Assembly: GCA_002470515.1 (NCBI GenBank)
Contig: DKML01000031.1
Location: 496,001 to 560,000 of the forward strand
Reading direction: 5' to 3'
Length of the DNA: 64,000 nucleotides
Origin: Proteobacteria bacterium UBA7415
GTDB lineage: Bacteria > Pseudomonadota > Gammaproteobacteria > Arenicellales > Arenicellaceae
Shown: positions 19,222-29,700 of the stretch, one piece after another
Position numbering within the stretch: position 1 is the stretch's first letter
Layout of the letters: every line of letters starts with the position of its first letter
Program-made: the position numbers and the translations under genes
The notes under the pieces: model-generated
Database searches by the model: none
What the model saw: only the letters and a program-made list of their open reading frames with translations
What the model was told of the DNA's origin: nothing

Positions 19222-19645
19222 TGTACCAAAAACGACTGAGGCTTTTTGTTTGCGGCTGTAGTCGCTCGTAACTAAGTGTTCTGTCGAGGTCTTGTGGCGT
19301 CTTAAGATGCTATATTGGCATAAAACATTGAGACTACTCACTGTATTATTCTGAGTAAATTTGGCCTTGCCTTGACCTTTCCCCTGCATTAGCACCACGG
19401 CTTGGATGAGATGGACTTCCCCCTGACTAGTTGACACCTCCGCGCTATTATTTGGACTTCCCTCTGTCAAAAATCCTTCCATTTTGATTCACGTGGTTGC
19501 CATTGGTTTTCAGCAACATTTATGCAAGTTTTTAAGTTCGTACCCCAAAACTCTATCCGCGAACACGGATAAAACTGTTTTACCTTTGTACGCGGATATT
19601 GAATATATATGCGCGATCGCGTATATTTTACATTGGAGAATTGAT
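19222..19645. other. 424-bp gap containing the hip control region
   Basis: No gene is supported in the first 330 bases. The last about 100 bases carry two HipB-type operators and the hip promoter. Confidence 0.5.
19554..19571 (+). promoter_or_regulatory. HipB operator, perfect TATCC-N8-GGATA
   Basis: TATCC at 19554-19558 and GGATA at 19567-19571, with eight bases between, match exactly the operator consensus described for E. coli HipB. A second, weaker site TACCT-N8-GGATA occurs at 19581-19598, spaced 27 bp from the first. A near-palindrome around CGATCG (about 19602-19626) follows, next to a TATATT -10-like hexamer. Autoregulation by HipB with the HipBA complex is expected. Confidence 0.85.
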
Positions 19646-19891
19646 ATGACGATACGCGATACAAAACAACTTGGTACTGCGCTTCAGCGCGAGCGGAAGC
19701 GCCAAGGCTTAACCCAAACCCAGTTGGCTGATCGAGCCGGAGTCCGGCAGCAAACTATCTCAGCGGTTGAGGCTGGTAAGCCTCGGTCTGAGCTTCAGAT
19801 CATTTTCGATATCTTGGCCGCTCTTGGTCTTGAAGCTTCACTAAGAAGCCGCGGAGAAACGAATATTCCGAGTCTTGAGCAATTGTTCTAA
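19646..19891 (+). CDS. hipB: HipB antitoxin, XRE-type repressor
   Basis: An 81-aa helix-turn-helix protein: LGTALQRERKRQGLTQTQLADRAGVRQQTISAVEAG is a canonical XRE domain, followed by a short beta-strand region used for dimerisation in HipB. It neutralises the HipA kinase and represses its own operon. A GGAG site lies 8 bases before the ATG. The stop overlaps the start of hipA in a TAATG arrangement. Two operator-like repeats precede it. Confidence 0.93.
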   Translation: MTIRDTKQLGTALQRERKRQGLTQTQLADRAGVRQQTISAVEAGKPRSELQIIFDILAALGLEASLRSRGETNIPSLEQLF

Positions 19892-21222
19892 TGGGTAGAA
19901 AGAGAAAATCCGCCGCTCTAACGCTCGCCCTGAACGGTCGCGTTGTCGGCCGCTTAACGCGGGCAGCCGATGGGGCGACACGCTTCGATTATGCCCGTGA
20001 ATGGCTAGATTGGGAGTATGCAATAGTTGTCTCCAGGTCTATGCCGCTAGTCGATAAGCCCTTCACGGGCGACACCGTTAGGGCCGTGTTCGATAACTTG
20101 CCTCCAGATGATGAGCGGGTTCGTAAAATGATTGCGACTCGTGTTGGCGCACAAGGTACCGATGGTTTTTCGATGCTCGCTGCTCTAGGACGCGATTGTG
20201 TTGGTGCTATTCAGTTTCTGCCAGAGGGCAGTCAACCTGCTCCACCTTGCCCTCCAGAAGGCAAGCCGATTTCTGATAGGGAGATTGCAGAGCGTATCCG
20301 CTCTTTAGGTATAGCCCCACTAGGAATACGCGGTGGAGATGATGCTTTCCGTATCTCTCTAGCGGGGGTCCAAAATAAGACCGCTCTCCTCTATCATAAA
20401 GGCCAATGGCTTGAACCAATCGGCACTACACCAACCACCCATATACTCAAACCACAAATTGGCAAAGTACCTACAGCCGATGGTGAGGTAGACCTCACTG
20501 CAAGCGTGCAAAACGAGCATTTCTGCATGGCTCTCTGCCGCGCGATGGGGCTCAAAGTCGCACAAACAGAGATTCTCAAGCTAGACGACAAAATACTAGT
20601 CTTGAGTATAGAAAGGTTTGATCGACAACTGGATAGCAAAGGACGACTGCTACGATTACCTCAAGAAGACATGTGCCAAGCGCTAGGGATCGTGCCGACC
20701 GCGAAATACGAATCCGAAGGCGGCCCCGGGGTCAGTGCTTGTCTTGACCTTCTTAAATCCAGCGACACCCCGGATGATGACAGGCGTGCATTCATGAAAG
20801 CTCAGATCGTTTTTTGGCTGATTGCAGCAACCGACGGACACGCAAAAAATTTCTCTATTTTCCTGAACCCCCAAGGTCATTTTTCGCTCACACCTCTTTA
20901 CGACATCCTGTCAACGCAATGGCAATATGATCGCAGTCAAATCGTTCGCAAATCATTTCGTCTTGCAATGGCAATCGGGAGAAACCGCCAGTACAACGTT
21001 ACGCAAATATCGCCCCGTCATTTTGAGCAGACGGCCAAACAAGCAGGATTCAGTCTGAGTTCGTTACATGATTTAATGACAGAAATATTTAAGCAACTGC
21101 CAAATGCAATCAACACGATTCAGGCATCGATGGATAAGACTGTACCCGAAGAGATGATCGAGGCCATCACAAAAGCTGCAATAAGTCGCGCGCAGCAGAT
21201 CGAGGCTTATCTGAGCGATTGA
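19891..21222 (+). CDS. hipA: HipA toxin, serine/threonine kinase
   Basis: A 443-aa protein of full HipA length. The N-terminal domain (about residues 8-110, including VFDNLPPDDE) is followed by the kinase core. RISLAGVQNKTALL is the loop that carries the regulatory autophosphorylated Ser in E. coli HipA, THILKP includes the ATP-site Lys, D315-GHAKN-320 contains the catalytic Asp and metal-binding Asn, and LTPLYDILS provides the second metal Asp. In E. coli HipA phosphorylates glutamyl-tRNA synthetase and causes persistence; the target here is not known but is likely a tRNA synthetase. All key residues are present, so it should be active. Confidence 0.94.
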   Translation: MGRKRKSAALTLALNGRVVGRLTRAADGATRFDYAREWLDWEYAIVVSRSMPLVDKPFTGDTVRAVFDNLPPDDERVRKMIATRVGAQGTDGFSMLAALGRDCVGAIQFLPEGSQPAPPCPPEGKPISDREIAERIRSLGIAPLGIRGGDDAFRISLAGVQNKTALLYHKGQWLEPIGTTPTTHILKPQIGKVPTADGEVDLTASVQNEHFCMALCRAMGLKVAQTEILKLDDKILVLSIERFDRQLDSKGRLLRLPQEDMCQALGIVPTAKYESEGGPGVSACLDLLKSSDTPDDDRRAFMKAQIVFWLIAATDGHAKNFSIFLNPQGHFSLTPLYDILSTQWQYDRSQIVRKSFRLAMAIGRNRQYNVTQISPRHFEQTAKQAGFSLSSLHDLMTEIFKQLPNAINTIQASMDKTVPEEMIEAITKAAISRAQQIEAYLSD

Positions 21223-21356
21223 GGGGTAAGTATGCGTCAGTTATAACTTCGCTTCGAAGCGAAAACGACAACAACATTTAAGACACTAAATCTTCGCATG
21301 TAGCAGCAATAGATACTGCAGCAACATGAAATAACAAACAGATTTAACTCGACTCC

Positions 21357-22814
21357 TCAGGGCGTTGTAATACTACCTTCAAGGATCGGTTCGTTTAGTA
21401 CCTCAAGATTGCAGCTTGATGGTTCACCGACTCCAACGGGACAATTTTCTTGACTCTTCTCTCCCATCATTTCCGTAGACTTCATTCTTGTAGACTCATA
21501 GTCACCCCAAAAACAGGACGGGCAAGCGCGCTGCTCACTTGCTGTTGGGAGTTCTAGGTTATCTCCAGTCGCGTAGCTGCGTAGAGGCAAAATATCGACC
21601 CAGGATAAATCAGCCACATCTGGAATCTGCTCCGATCCTAAAAAGTGCCCCCAATCATGACTTAGCACAACGTCCCAACCTAAGTGCATCTTGCTCGCTA
21701 CGATCACGCCATTAATTAACACGTTATTAGGATCGTCATAAGCGAGTCCGCCACTCTCCGATTCATAGTCTAAGCGGCCAAATTTATCGACTGCATTGCG
21801 CAGCTTACCGAACAGCTCTTCGTCTTTAAATTCCTTAGACGCCCAAAGCGCAAATATTTGTGCAACCTGATCAGGCTCACCTTCTGTCTGACCCAAAACA
21901 GCTGCGTACGGACCAAACTCTTCGATCAAATGTTCTTTAAAGGCAGGATAGATAGCTTCCATTTCCTCTTTTAGAAAAGGTCTTAGAAATGTCAGTATCC
22001 AAGCGTTTGCGTAACCACTGATCTGTTTCTTAACTAAGTCATGGTTGGGAAGGTAGGCACGATAAAACAATCCAGTTTTGGGATCACGCATGCGGTCCAT
22101 AATAAAATCCAACGACCACTGAATTTCATTATTGGTGTGTTCAGTTCCGTAAATCAGGTCGTACACGTGCAAGCTCAACATGCCGATTGTATTGCACTCA
22201 ACAAACCACGCATTGGGCTCACACGTTACGCCCTCGTAGATGCCTTGGTGATGCAATCGCATCTCGCTGGCTAGCTGCTGAGTCAACCATGTATATTCTC
22301 GGGCGTATCGCTGATCGCCGGTAGACAATTGATAAAGGCCATACATTAAATTTAAATGGCCTTTGTACATAATGTTCTGTACAGAGATTGGATCTGCGCC
22401 AAAGCCACGATCGGTAAAATCACTCCAGACTTTCTTGGATTTCATTTTCCAAATCATCATGTCCATCAAAGCCTGATACTCGGCTTTATGCTCTGGGTCG
22501 ATGATCATTGCTGAAGGTAGACCATAGGCTGCGAACGCGATAGAGTATTTCCAAAAGTCCTGCTTCTCGGTGTTCCATTCCTCGAAATCATCACCGGACA
22601 AAGACAATTTAAAATAGTCTTCTGTGACACTGCGCATTTGCCCAATCTCATCGGTTTGCAAAGTACGTGCTGGCGGCGTTACAAAATAACTAGAGGCGGC
22701 GGGAAAGCCATAAGGAACGAAACGCAGAGCGCCATAAATAGCCAGACCACATAAGAGTACGAGCCCCAGCAAAAGAACGCGCTTTTTTATATATCCGAGT
22801 TGTTCTTTGTTCAT
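21357..22814 (-). CDS. Linalool dehydratase-isomerase (LDI) homologue, membrane-anchored
   Basis: A 485-aa protein whose central part aligns by eye over about 250 residues with linalool dehydratase-isomerase of Castellaniella defragrans. Shared blocks are KYSIAFAAYGLPSAMIIDP, RGFGADPISVQNIMYKG, HLNLMYGLYQLSTGDQRY, CEPNAWFVECN and LSLHVYDLIYGTEH. His153, Cys198 and Cys207 correspond to active-site His129, Cys171 and Cys180 of LDI. The LDI residues Asp39 and Tyr45 appear to be replaced by Glu65 (or Asp66) and Ser71, and the Cys49 of LDI by Asp75. An N-terminal transmembrane helix (about 12-30) replaces the LDI signal peptide. An extra C-terminal part of about 80 residues contains CPSC and two further Cys. 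The substrate may be an alkenol or terpene alcohol, but this is unproven. Confidence 0.8.
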   Translation of the reverse strand: MNKEQLGYIKKRVLLLGLVLLCGLAIYGALRFVPYGFPAASSYFVTPPARTLQTDEIGQMRSVTEDYFKLSLSGDDFEEWNTEKQDFWKYSIAFAAYGLPSAMIIDPEHKAEYQALMDMMIWKMKSKKVWSDFTDRGFGADPISVQNIMYKGHLNLMYGLYQLSTGDQRYAREYTWLTQQLASEMRLHHQGIYEGVTCEPNAWFVECNTIGMLSLHVYDLIYGTEHTNNEIQWSLDFIMDRMRDPKTGLFYRAYLPNHDLVKKQISGYANAWILTFLRPFLKEEMEAIYPAFKEHLIEEFGPYAAVLGQTEGEPDQVAQIFALWASKEFKDEELFGKLRNAVDKFGRLDYESESGGLAYDDPNNVLINGVIVASKMHLGWDVVLSHDWGHFLGSEQIPDVADLSWVDILPLRSYATGDNLELPTASEQRACPSCFWGDYESTRMKSTEMMGEKSQENCPVGVGEPSSCNLEVLNEPILEGSITTP

Positions 22815-23089
22815 AAGAATGGAGGGTACTGCTCGGTTGGCTCAGAGTAAATCATAGTCTCACATTGCGAACATTATGACGACACCGGTATTGTATTCGA
22901 GTTATTACCTTTAAGTACGCAAAGACGATGCAGCAAAGGAGATAAGCGTGTGCATAATAGCGAAGGTAGTTACATATTAAACCTACCGTTGCTAGAAGCA
23001 AGACTTGGCGATATATCCGAGATCATGTTTACATTGGTGTGCGTTAGACGCGTTAAACTCAACAGCCACATTAGAATAAGCTAGATCAG

Positions 23090-23812
23090 ATGAACCCAAT
23101 TAGCCAAGCACTCGCCGAACGCTACTCTTGCAGAGACTTCAGCAATACACCCTTAGAAAGCGAATTATTAGACGACATATTAAACGACGCAATGCGCTCG
23201 CCAAGTTGGTCCAATACTCAGCCGTATCGTATAGCGCTAGCTCAAGGAAAAACTAAAGAGCACCTGTCAGCTGAGTTACAGCGTCGCTATGCAAAAGCAG
23301 TCAAGATTCAAAGAGGTTCAACCTTTACAAAATTGACTGCCTTTATAAGTGGTAATGACGGCTTACCCAAAGGCGACTTTAAACAAGCATTGTCGTATCC
23401 AGACGAACTACAGAAAAGAAGACTCGTTACGGCTAAAGGCCTGTACTCCTTGCTGGATATTCAGCGTAACGATGCAGACAAACGTGATGCACAGACGGGG
23501 CGTAATTTTGACTTCTTTGGCGCGCCGTCGGTGCTGTTCGTGTTCGTACACGATGGACTCGGTGTGTACAGCGTATTAGATGCAGGAATATTATTACAGA
23601 GCATCATGCTCGCGGCTCAATCGCGGGGTGTAGCTACATGCTCGCAAGGCGCTTTGGCACTGTGGCGCGCGCCGTTAGATAAGCACTTTGATATCCCCAG
23701 AGACTATAAATTGTTGTGCGGAATATCATTGGGTTATGCGAGTGAACACTTGGTAAATACTTATAAGAGTGAGCGGTTGCCTGTTAAGGAGTTGCTTATT
23801 CCTAGTCGTTGA
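23090..23812 (+). CDS. Nitroreductase family protein
   Basis: A 240-aa FMN-dependent NAD(P)H oxidoreductase. The start MNPISQALAERYSCRDFSNTPL carries the Arg that binds the FMN phosphate, and MRSPSWSNTQPYRI is the conserved dimer-interface segment of the family. The C-terminal half has SVLDAGILLQSIMLAAQSRGVATC and GISLGYA, which complete the flavin site. The physiological substrate is unknown; family members reduce nitroaromatics, quinones or enals. It is divergent from the LDI-like gene across 275 bp, so a shared control region is possible. Confidence 0.9.
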   Translation: MNPISQALAERYSCRDFSNTPLESELLDDILNDAMRSPSWSNTQPYRIALAQGKTKEHLSAELQRRYAKAVKIQRGSTFTKLTAFISGNDGLPKGDFKQALSYPDELQKRRLVTAKGLYSLLDIQRNDADKRDAQTGRNFDFFGAPSVLFVFVHDGLGVYSVLDAGILLQSIMLAAQSRGVATCSQGALALWRAPLDKHFDIPRDYKLLCGISLGYASEHLVNTYKSERLPVKELLIPSR

Positions 23813-23981
23813 TGCTCGCATGTAGAAACTTAGAATATATTGTCCAGCTTGCTGCTGCAGGGTCAATCTAACTTACTTGATAATTCGATGATAAGACGTG
23901 AGTTGACCTACGTTAGAGCACCAAAGCGTCGAGCGATTAAAAAGTCAAAAACAAAACCAATAGCTTGGCTGACCTTAAGTA

Positions 23982-26192
23982 TCATTCTGTAATTTCAAAT
24001 ATTCCGGCGAACAAAACATCTCCGCTAGCATCCTCTCTGATGGTAATCGACTTTACTCCAACTGAAAACACATGGGTTTTCGGGATTCTTGCTGTGATAT
24101 GTTCTTCTTCGACAACAGTTCTCAGCGCTGGTTGATCATCGAAATATACACGGGCTTCAGACAAGTTATGCCCCTTCTTAACTTTAAACCATATACCGAG
24201 ATCACCATCAGGAAGGGGGTTGGGGTTAATGCCAGCCTTGGTGCTTTTAGGCCCCCAATCGCTAACCTTTAAGGGCGGCGAGTTTTCAATATTTGCGTTA
24301 GGTTTATACTCAGCCTCGTTAAACAGATAAGCCGATAGCTCTTCATGTCTATCAACTGCTATTTGCGATGCAAACTCGTATGAAAGATGATTCTTATCGT
24401 AAGTAAACGGGACTCCACTATCATTAAAAAAGCGGCACTGGTCAACATCACAAAATGCGTCCTTTACGCTTAAATAAAAATACCCTTTTGCCTCCACCAT
24501 TCGCTTTAACACTGGATCTCTAACTGGAGTTCGTGCAGCGTGTAAACCCTCGTCAAAGCCCTCCATTCCATGCCGGTTCACAATCTCAGACATTTCCTCT
24601 TTTAGGATATAGTAGTTTCCCAACACAACTACTCTCTGTACTCCCACGCTTCTAAGGAATGTAAGATATTCATCTAAGTGCTCAACTCGGTATCTATTAA
24701 AAAGGACATTTACAACCAAGTAGTCAAACGCTTTCAAATACTGTTGGTTATACCTATTTTGGTTCAATTTCAGACACTTGGCCAGATTAGGATGACTAGC
24801 TGAAAATAAGGTATCTAAACTTTCATGCGGGGGACAGCCTCCTAATTGAGACATTGAAAAATCATGATTTGGAAATACTTGGTACATTGCATTAAGGGCA
24901 TCAACTGAGTGGCTGTCTCCCATTATCAGCGCGTTGATTTCTCCCGCAATGGGATCATCGCAGTGATCCCAACCTTTTCTGGCACAAATCTTTTGCCTTA
25001 CAGAAAAGCGCTTCTCCTTCCCATTTGTAATTTCATTTACCGTATAGGCATTTGGCGCCCATGGCCTCCACTGCCACCCCGAATTCGCCCACATAGACGC
25101 ACCGATGCAAATCAAGAAAACGCTGAAAATTGTTGCTAGCCGTACGGTTTTAAAATTCCCTGTCGACTTTCTGCGAAAAGGTCTTTCGATAAAATAATAC
25201 ATCCAAGTCGCGAGACAAAGAGAAACAAGAAGGAGGCACGACGCATCGAAAAGGCTCAGCTCTCTGTATTCAGTGACGTATCTAAAAAACACGACCAACG
25301 GCCAATGAACCAGATAAAGCGAATAGCTAATCAAGCCAATGAAGACACACACCCTGTTGGTCAACAATGCTCCGAGCGTGGGTGCTTTATCAGCTGAGTA
25401 AATACACAGAGCGGCGCCTAAACAAGGCAGCAAGGCGTTCAATCCGGGAAACTGCGTATTTTTGTCGAAAGATAAAATGGAGAAGCTGATAAGACCTAGT
25501 CCTATGAAAAATAGAGTGTTTGCTAAGCTCCTACTCTTTAGCTTTGAGGTATCCGCACACACCAATAAGGCCCCAATAGCAAACTCAAACATTCTAAATG
25601 GCATCAGATAGAACACTGCGGAGGGCGCTGCCTTGATAAACAACTCGACCAGAACGAAACTAACGACACCAACAATTATAAACGCCGTGGCATATCGGAT
25701 TGTAGTAGCCGCAAAAAATGCCAACATTACTGGCCATATGATGTAGAACTGCTCTTCTACACCAAGGGACCACGTGTGTAGTAATGGCTTAACCTCAGCG
25801 CTGCTATCAAAATATCCACTACCGAAAAAGAAATGGATATTCGAGACCGACAATACTGAGTACAGTAACGAAGCGCCGTACTCCATCAAGCGCTGAGGAC
25901 TGAAAAGTAATATCGCGGCGACAGAAACAATTAGCAAAGTAAAAAACAGCGCTGGAATGATGCGCCTAATTCGTCTTACATAGAACTCACGATAATTTAC
26001 AGATCCATTTTCTTCTAATTCTATTACCAGCAGATTCGTGATTAGATAACCGCTAATTACAAAAAAGATATCTACACCAACAAAACCTCCACTTAACGTT
26101 TCAAACCCAAAGTGGTAAAGAACAACAGCCAGTACAGCAAACGCACGAAGGCCGTCAATTTCAGGTCTGTAATTAGAGTTATGTTGGGGCAT
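23982..26192 (-). CDS. OafA-type acyltransferase with SGNH domain and C-terminal extension
   Basis: I prefer the ATG complementary to 26190-26192 (MPQHNSNYRPEIDGLRAFAVL), which gives 736 aa and the normal beginning of the acyltransferase 3 family. About ten transmembrane helices follow, with YHFG and the GGFVGVDIFFVISGYLIT motif, then TWSLGVEEQFYIIWP. A periplasmic SGNH hydrolase-like domain comes next (about residues 400-640; GDSHSVDALNAM with the nucleophile Ser, and FTYDKNHLSYEFA with the catalytic Asp/His). Beyond the SGNH domain lies an extra beta-rich region of about 90 residues (GIWFKVKKGHNLSEARVYFDD), not usual in the family. It probably O-acetylates a surface glycan made by the cluster to the right. 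Confidence 0.9.
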   Translation of the reverse strand: MPQHNSNYRPEIDGLRAFAVLAVVLYHFGFETLSGGFVGVDIFFVISGYLITNLLVIELEENGSVNYREFYVRRIRRIIPALFFTLLIVSVAAILLFSPQRLMEYGASLLYSVLSVSNIHFFFGSGYFDSSAEVKPLLHTWSLGVEEQFYIIWPVMLAFFAATTIRYATAFIIVGVVSFVLVELFIKAAPSAVFYLMPFRMFEFAIGALLVCADTSKLKSRSLANTLFFIGLGLISFSILSFDKNTQFPGLNALLPCLGAALCIYSADKAPTLGALLTNRVCVFIGLISYSLYLVHWPLVVFFRYVTEYRELSLFDASCLLLVSLCLATWMYYFIERPFRRKSTGNFKTVRLATIFSVFLICIGASMWANSGWQWRPWAPNAYTVNEITNGKEKRFSVRQKICARKGWDHCDDPIAGEINALIMGDSHSVDALNAMYQVFPNHDFSMSQLGGCPPHESLDTLFSASHPNLAKCLKLNQNRYNQQYLKAFDYLVVNVLFNRYRVEHLDEYLTFLRSVGVQRVVVLGNYYILKEEMSEIVNRHGMEGFDEGLHAARTPVRDPVLKRMVEAKGYFYLSVKDAFCDVDQCRFFNDSGVPFTYDKNHLSYEFASQIAVDRHEELSAYLFNEAEYKPNANIENSPPLKVSDWGPKSTKAGINPNPLPDGDLGIWFKVKKGHNLSEARVYFDDQPALRTVVEEEHITARIPKTHVFSVGVKSITIREDASGDVLFAGIFEITE

Positions 26193-26726
26193 AAGCAATG
26201 TGATCAATTTTTTAAATTGGTTAGCGACATATTTCTGCACCCCCACTAATGAGCGAGAGTTTAAGCCCACGACCTAGGCTGCACTCAACGCCAAAATCCA
26301 AGTAATTCCAATAATTGCTGAGAGCAATGGTTTACTATTCTAATTCCAGAACCACTCTATGGCTAGGTGCCATGCGTGCTCTATTATATTAAGAGAAGCG
26401 TATCGAGGACTCCAATAATTAGGCATACGCACTCTCATTTTGCTTAAGTATTGCCTAAATCTTAATGCCGCAAACTGTTGTTTTTGCCTAGATGATTGTG
26501 TTTTTGGATTGCAAAAAACTTTCAACGAACAATGTCAGTTCATTGTTGAGAGAAACTGCAATTTACAAATCAACTCATAAGCACCCTTGGCGGTTTGCCT
26601 AGTATTTGTAGTCTTGTCCGTCTATTATTTAGCGTTGGTAGCAATATTTATTCTTACGAGTAAATGTGTGCGATTAACACAAGGCTTCCGCTCAACTAAA
26701 GCCCTAAAATTCTCTCCTCTCTATAT
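26193..26726. other. 534-bp AT-rich gap at the left border of the glycan locus
   Basis: I found no convincing gene. A 61-codon minus-strand stretch at 26340-26525 shows no family resemblance. A small hairpin, AACAATG with CATTGTT, lies around 26528-26548. The change in composition may mark the border of the glycan locus. Confidence 0.4.
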
Positions 26727-29700
26727 ATGGCTCATAATATTTCACACATTAGTATTGTTTTAGGAATGCACCGCAGCGGTACGTCGGCTCTGACCCGTGC
26801 AATGCACGCCGTGGGTTTTGAGTTGCCAAGAACCATTATGTCACCGGTTGCTGGTGATAATGCGCAAGGGTTTTATGAATCTACAGCGATCATGGAATTA
26901 AATGATCGGATATTGGAATCCGCCGGTCAAAATTGGTACTCCTTAGGATCAATTCCCGATGTATGGTTTGATTCTGCGGATGCAAAAATATGGCTACCTG
27001 AAATTAAAGATACCGTATTGGCGGAATATCCCAATACCAAAAAAATCGTAATTAAAGACCCTCGGATTAATAAGTTGCTGCCACTATGGCTTGGGGCTCT
27101 AGAGCAGATTCAATCTAAAATAAGCATAGTAGTTGCGTGCAGGCACCCCTTAGAAGTTGCAGAGTCTTTAAGAAAACGTAATAGCATTGATATCGAACAC
27201 GGGGTATTACTGTGGCTAGAACACAATCGTGAAATTGCTCGATACACACGGGGGCTGCAACGCCTATATGTTGGTTTTGATAACTTGCTTAGCCATACAG
27301 AATCCCAGCTCAACCGACTCTTATCAGCCCTGTCTGTTGATTTAAATGAAGCGGCTATAAAGAAATCCTATGAGGAACTAACAGAATCATTACAAGGAAA
27401 CCTCAAGAATTTTAATGTTGATGCCAGTGAGCTTTCAAAATTCGAACTGCGAGACATTTCATTAGCTTGGCAGTGGCTACAGTTTCAATGCAATGCCGAT
27501 TTGAGTTTACTAGATAGAAATTCAAGAATCCCCAGCATAGATGCACCTTTGATTGGCACGTACGAAAAACCACTCGATCGTCTCCATGCGACATGGGCCA
27601 ATTTTAGAACGACTCGCTTTAATGCACGACTACTAAGCGGTTTATTGAGCGATGCTAATACTGAAATAGAGAATGTTAAGGCCCAAACAGACAAAACTAA
27701 TACATCTCACATCGAGGAAAACCATGCATTAGAGAAGAAAATTAGCGGCTTGGCTCAAGAACTTGATCACGCGAAAGAACAACACCTCATTTTGAACGAG
27801 CAACTTATTGCGTCAAGCGATGAGCTGAGTTCTGAGCGTAAATCAGTATCCAACTTAACAGCCCAGCTCAGCCACTTAGAACAGCATAGCCATGACACTT
27901 TGGAAAAACTGATTACGCGCTCGGAGCTACAAGCCTCTGCTCATGAAAAGGTGCTCCAGGAGGAGACTCAGCGGCTTGAAGCACTCATCGTAAAGGCCCA
28001 ATCAAACGTAACGGACTTACGATCTCAATTGGTTGACCAGCATCACAGAGCAACGGCGCTGGATCGCCAACTGGTAAGCACGCGATCAAGCGCGGCATTT
28101 AGGGCGGGAAGTAAAGTCTTGTCATTAACCCGTCGCTTTAGAGGCTCGGTCGTTGGTCGTTCGCTTTTGTTAGTGAAAGCCGCAGTAGGTTTCAGGTTAG
28201 GACAATGGCTGCGAATTAGGCGCAACATTAAATTCTTGGAACGAAGTGGTGAATTTGATGTAGAGCACTATCTATCCACCTATCCCATATTAGCGCATTC
28301 GCGACTAAGCCCCATTGAGCACTATGTTTGCAATGGAGAAGCCGAAGGACGAACACCTTCGGCTAGTTTTAATCCGCGAGTATTTGCTCATTCCCAAAAC
28401 TACGACCCTAATTCAAGCTGGGGCATCTTCGCTCAATACTTACAGTTATCGGAGGCAGTTCGTGAGGACGAGCGAACGATAGAGAACCCGCAATATGTTA
28501 TTGCTTCCTCTGCAACCCAAGAATCCTCGCTTAACGAACCTTTAACGACTAAAAAATCGCATGAACTAGTGGTAACCGAAGAGACGTCCATTGATCCGCG
28601 ACTTCTCCAATTCAGTTGCTCAGACAAGCCTATAGCTTCTGTAATTATTCCAGTATTCAACAACACCAAAGACACCTTGGCATGTCTCGAAAGTTTAACT
28701 CAGCAAAGTCTCAATGACTTTGAAGTTATTGTCGTTGACGATGGGTCAACAATTGATATGTCGGACCTAGGTTTGGTAAAAGGAATTCAACTGATCAAAA
28801 ACCGGCAAAACCTAGGCTACTTGCACTCCGCTAACAAAGGCGCATCACTTGCTAAAGGTCAGTTTATCGTTCAACTAAATAACGACACCATTGTGTCGCA
28901 CGGTTGGCTAAAGGCACTGTTAGCGCCATTGCAAGAAGATGCCTCTATTGGACTTGCAGGCTCACAAATGCTCTCTAAAGATGGTTTGTTGCAAGAAGCT
29001 GGCGGCATCATTTTTGCCGATGGTTCAGGTTACAACTATGGGCGTACAGACAACCCTGACAATGACCTATACAACTTTGTACGCGATTGCGACTATTGCT
29101 CCGGTGCGTCGATAGCTCTACCTGCTAACGTTTGGAACAGTTTAGGTGGTTATGATGCCTTTTTTACACCAGCGTACTATGAAGACACTGATCTAGCTAT
29201 GCGTGTTAGACAAATGGGTTTGCGCGTTGTTTATACACCGTTTTCTAAGCTCATTCATATAGAAGGCGTCTCGTGCGGGTCTGATGAGTCAGATGCGAAC
29301 TCAATGAAGCGCTTTCAAAAAATCAATCGCGTCAAATTCGTTGAGCGTTGGAATCAAGAGCTCACGCGTTACGGTTCGTTGGATGACAACAGGGAAATAC
29401 ATAATCATGTTGCCAAGACAAATCGCTTAGGCCGGATTCTATGGGTTGACGCGAACACCCCAACACCAGATCAAGATGCGGGCTCAATTGATACGGCGCA
29501 GCACCTCAGTCGACTTAAAGCCGATGGCTGGGACGTCACCTTCGCTCCTTGGGACGGCTACCGATATGAAGGCAAGTACACGGACAACCTCAGGGCTATT
29601 GGCATTCGAGTACTGTGCCAAGGGCATGCGCATACCTTGGCCGCGATAGAGAGTTTAAACATAGACTTTGACGTAATCACCCTTTCACGAGCGCCAGTAG

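Noticed and set aside
21248..21263. 16-bp perfect palindrome TTCGCTTCGAAGCGAA between hipA and the LDI-like gene.
   Set aside because: It has no loop and no T tract, and a single occurrence does not support a terminator or a recombination site.
26340..26525. 61-codon minus-strand frame considered as a transposase remnant.
   Set aside because: No transposase motif or inverted repeats can be seen.
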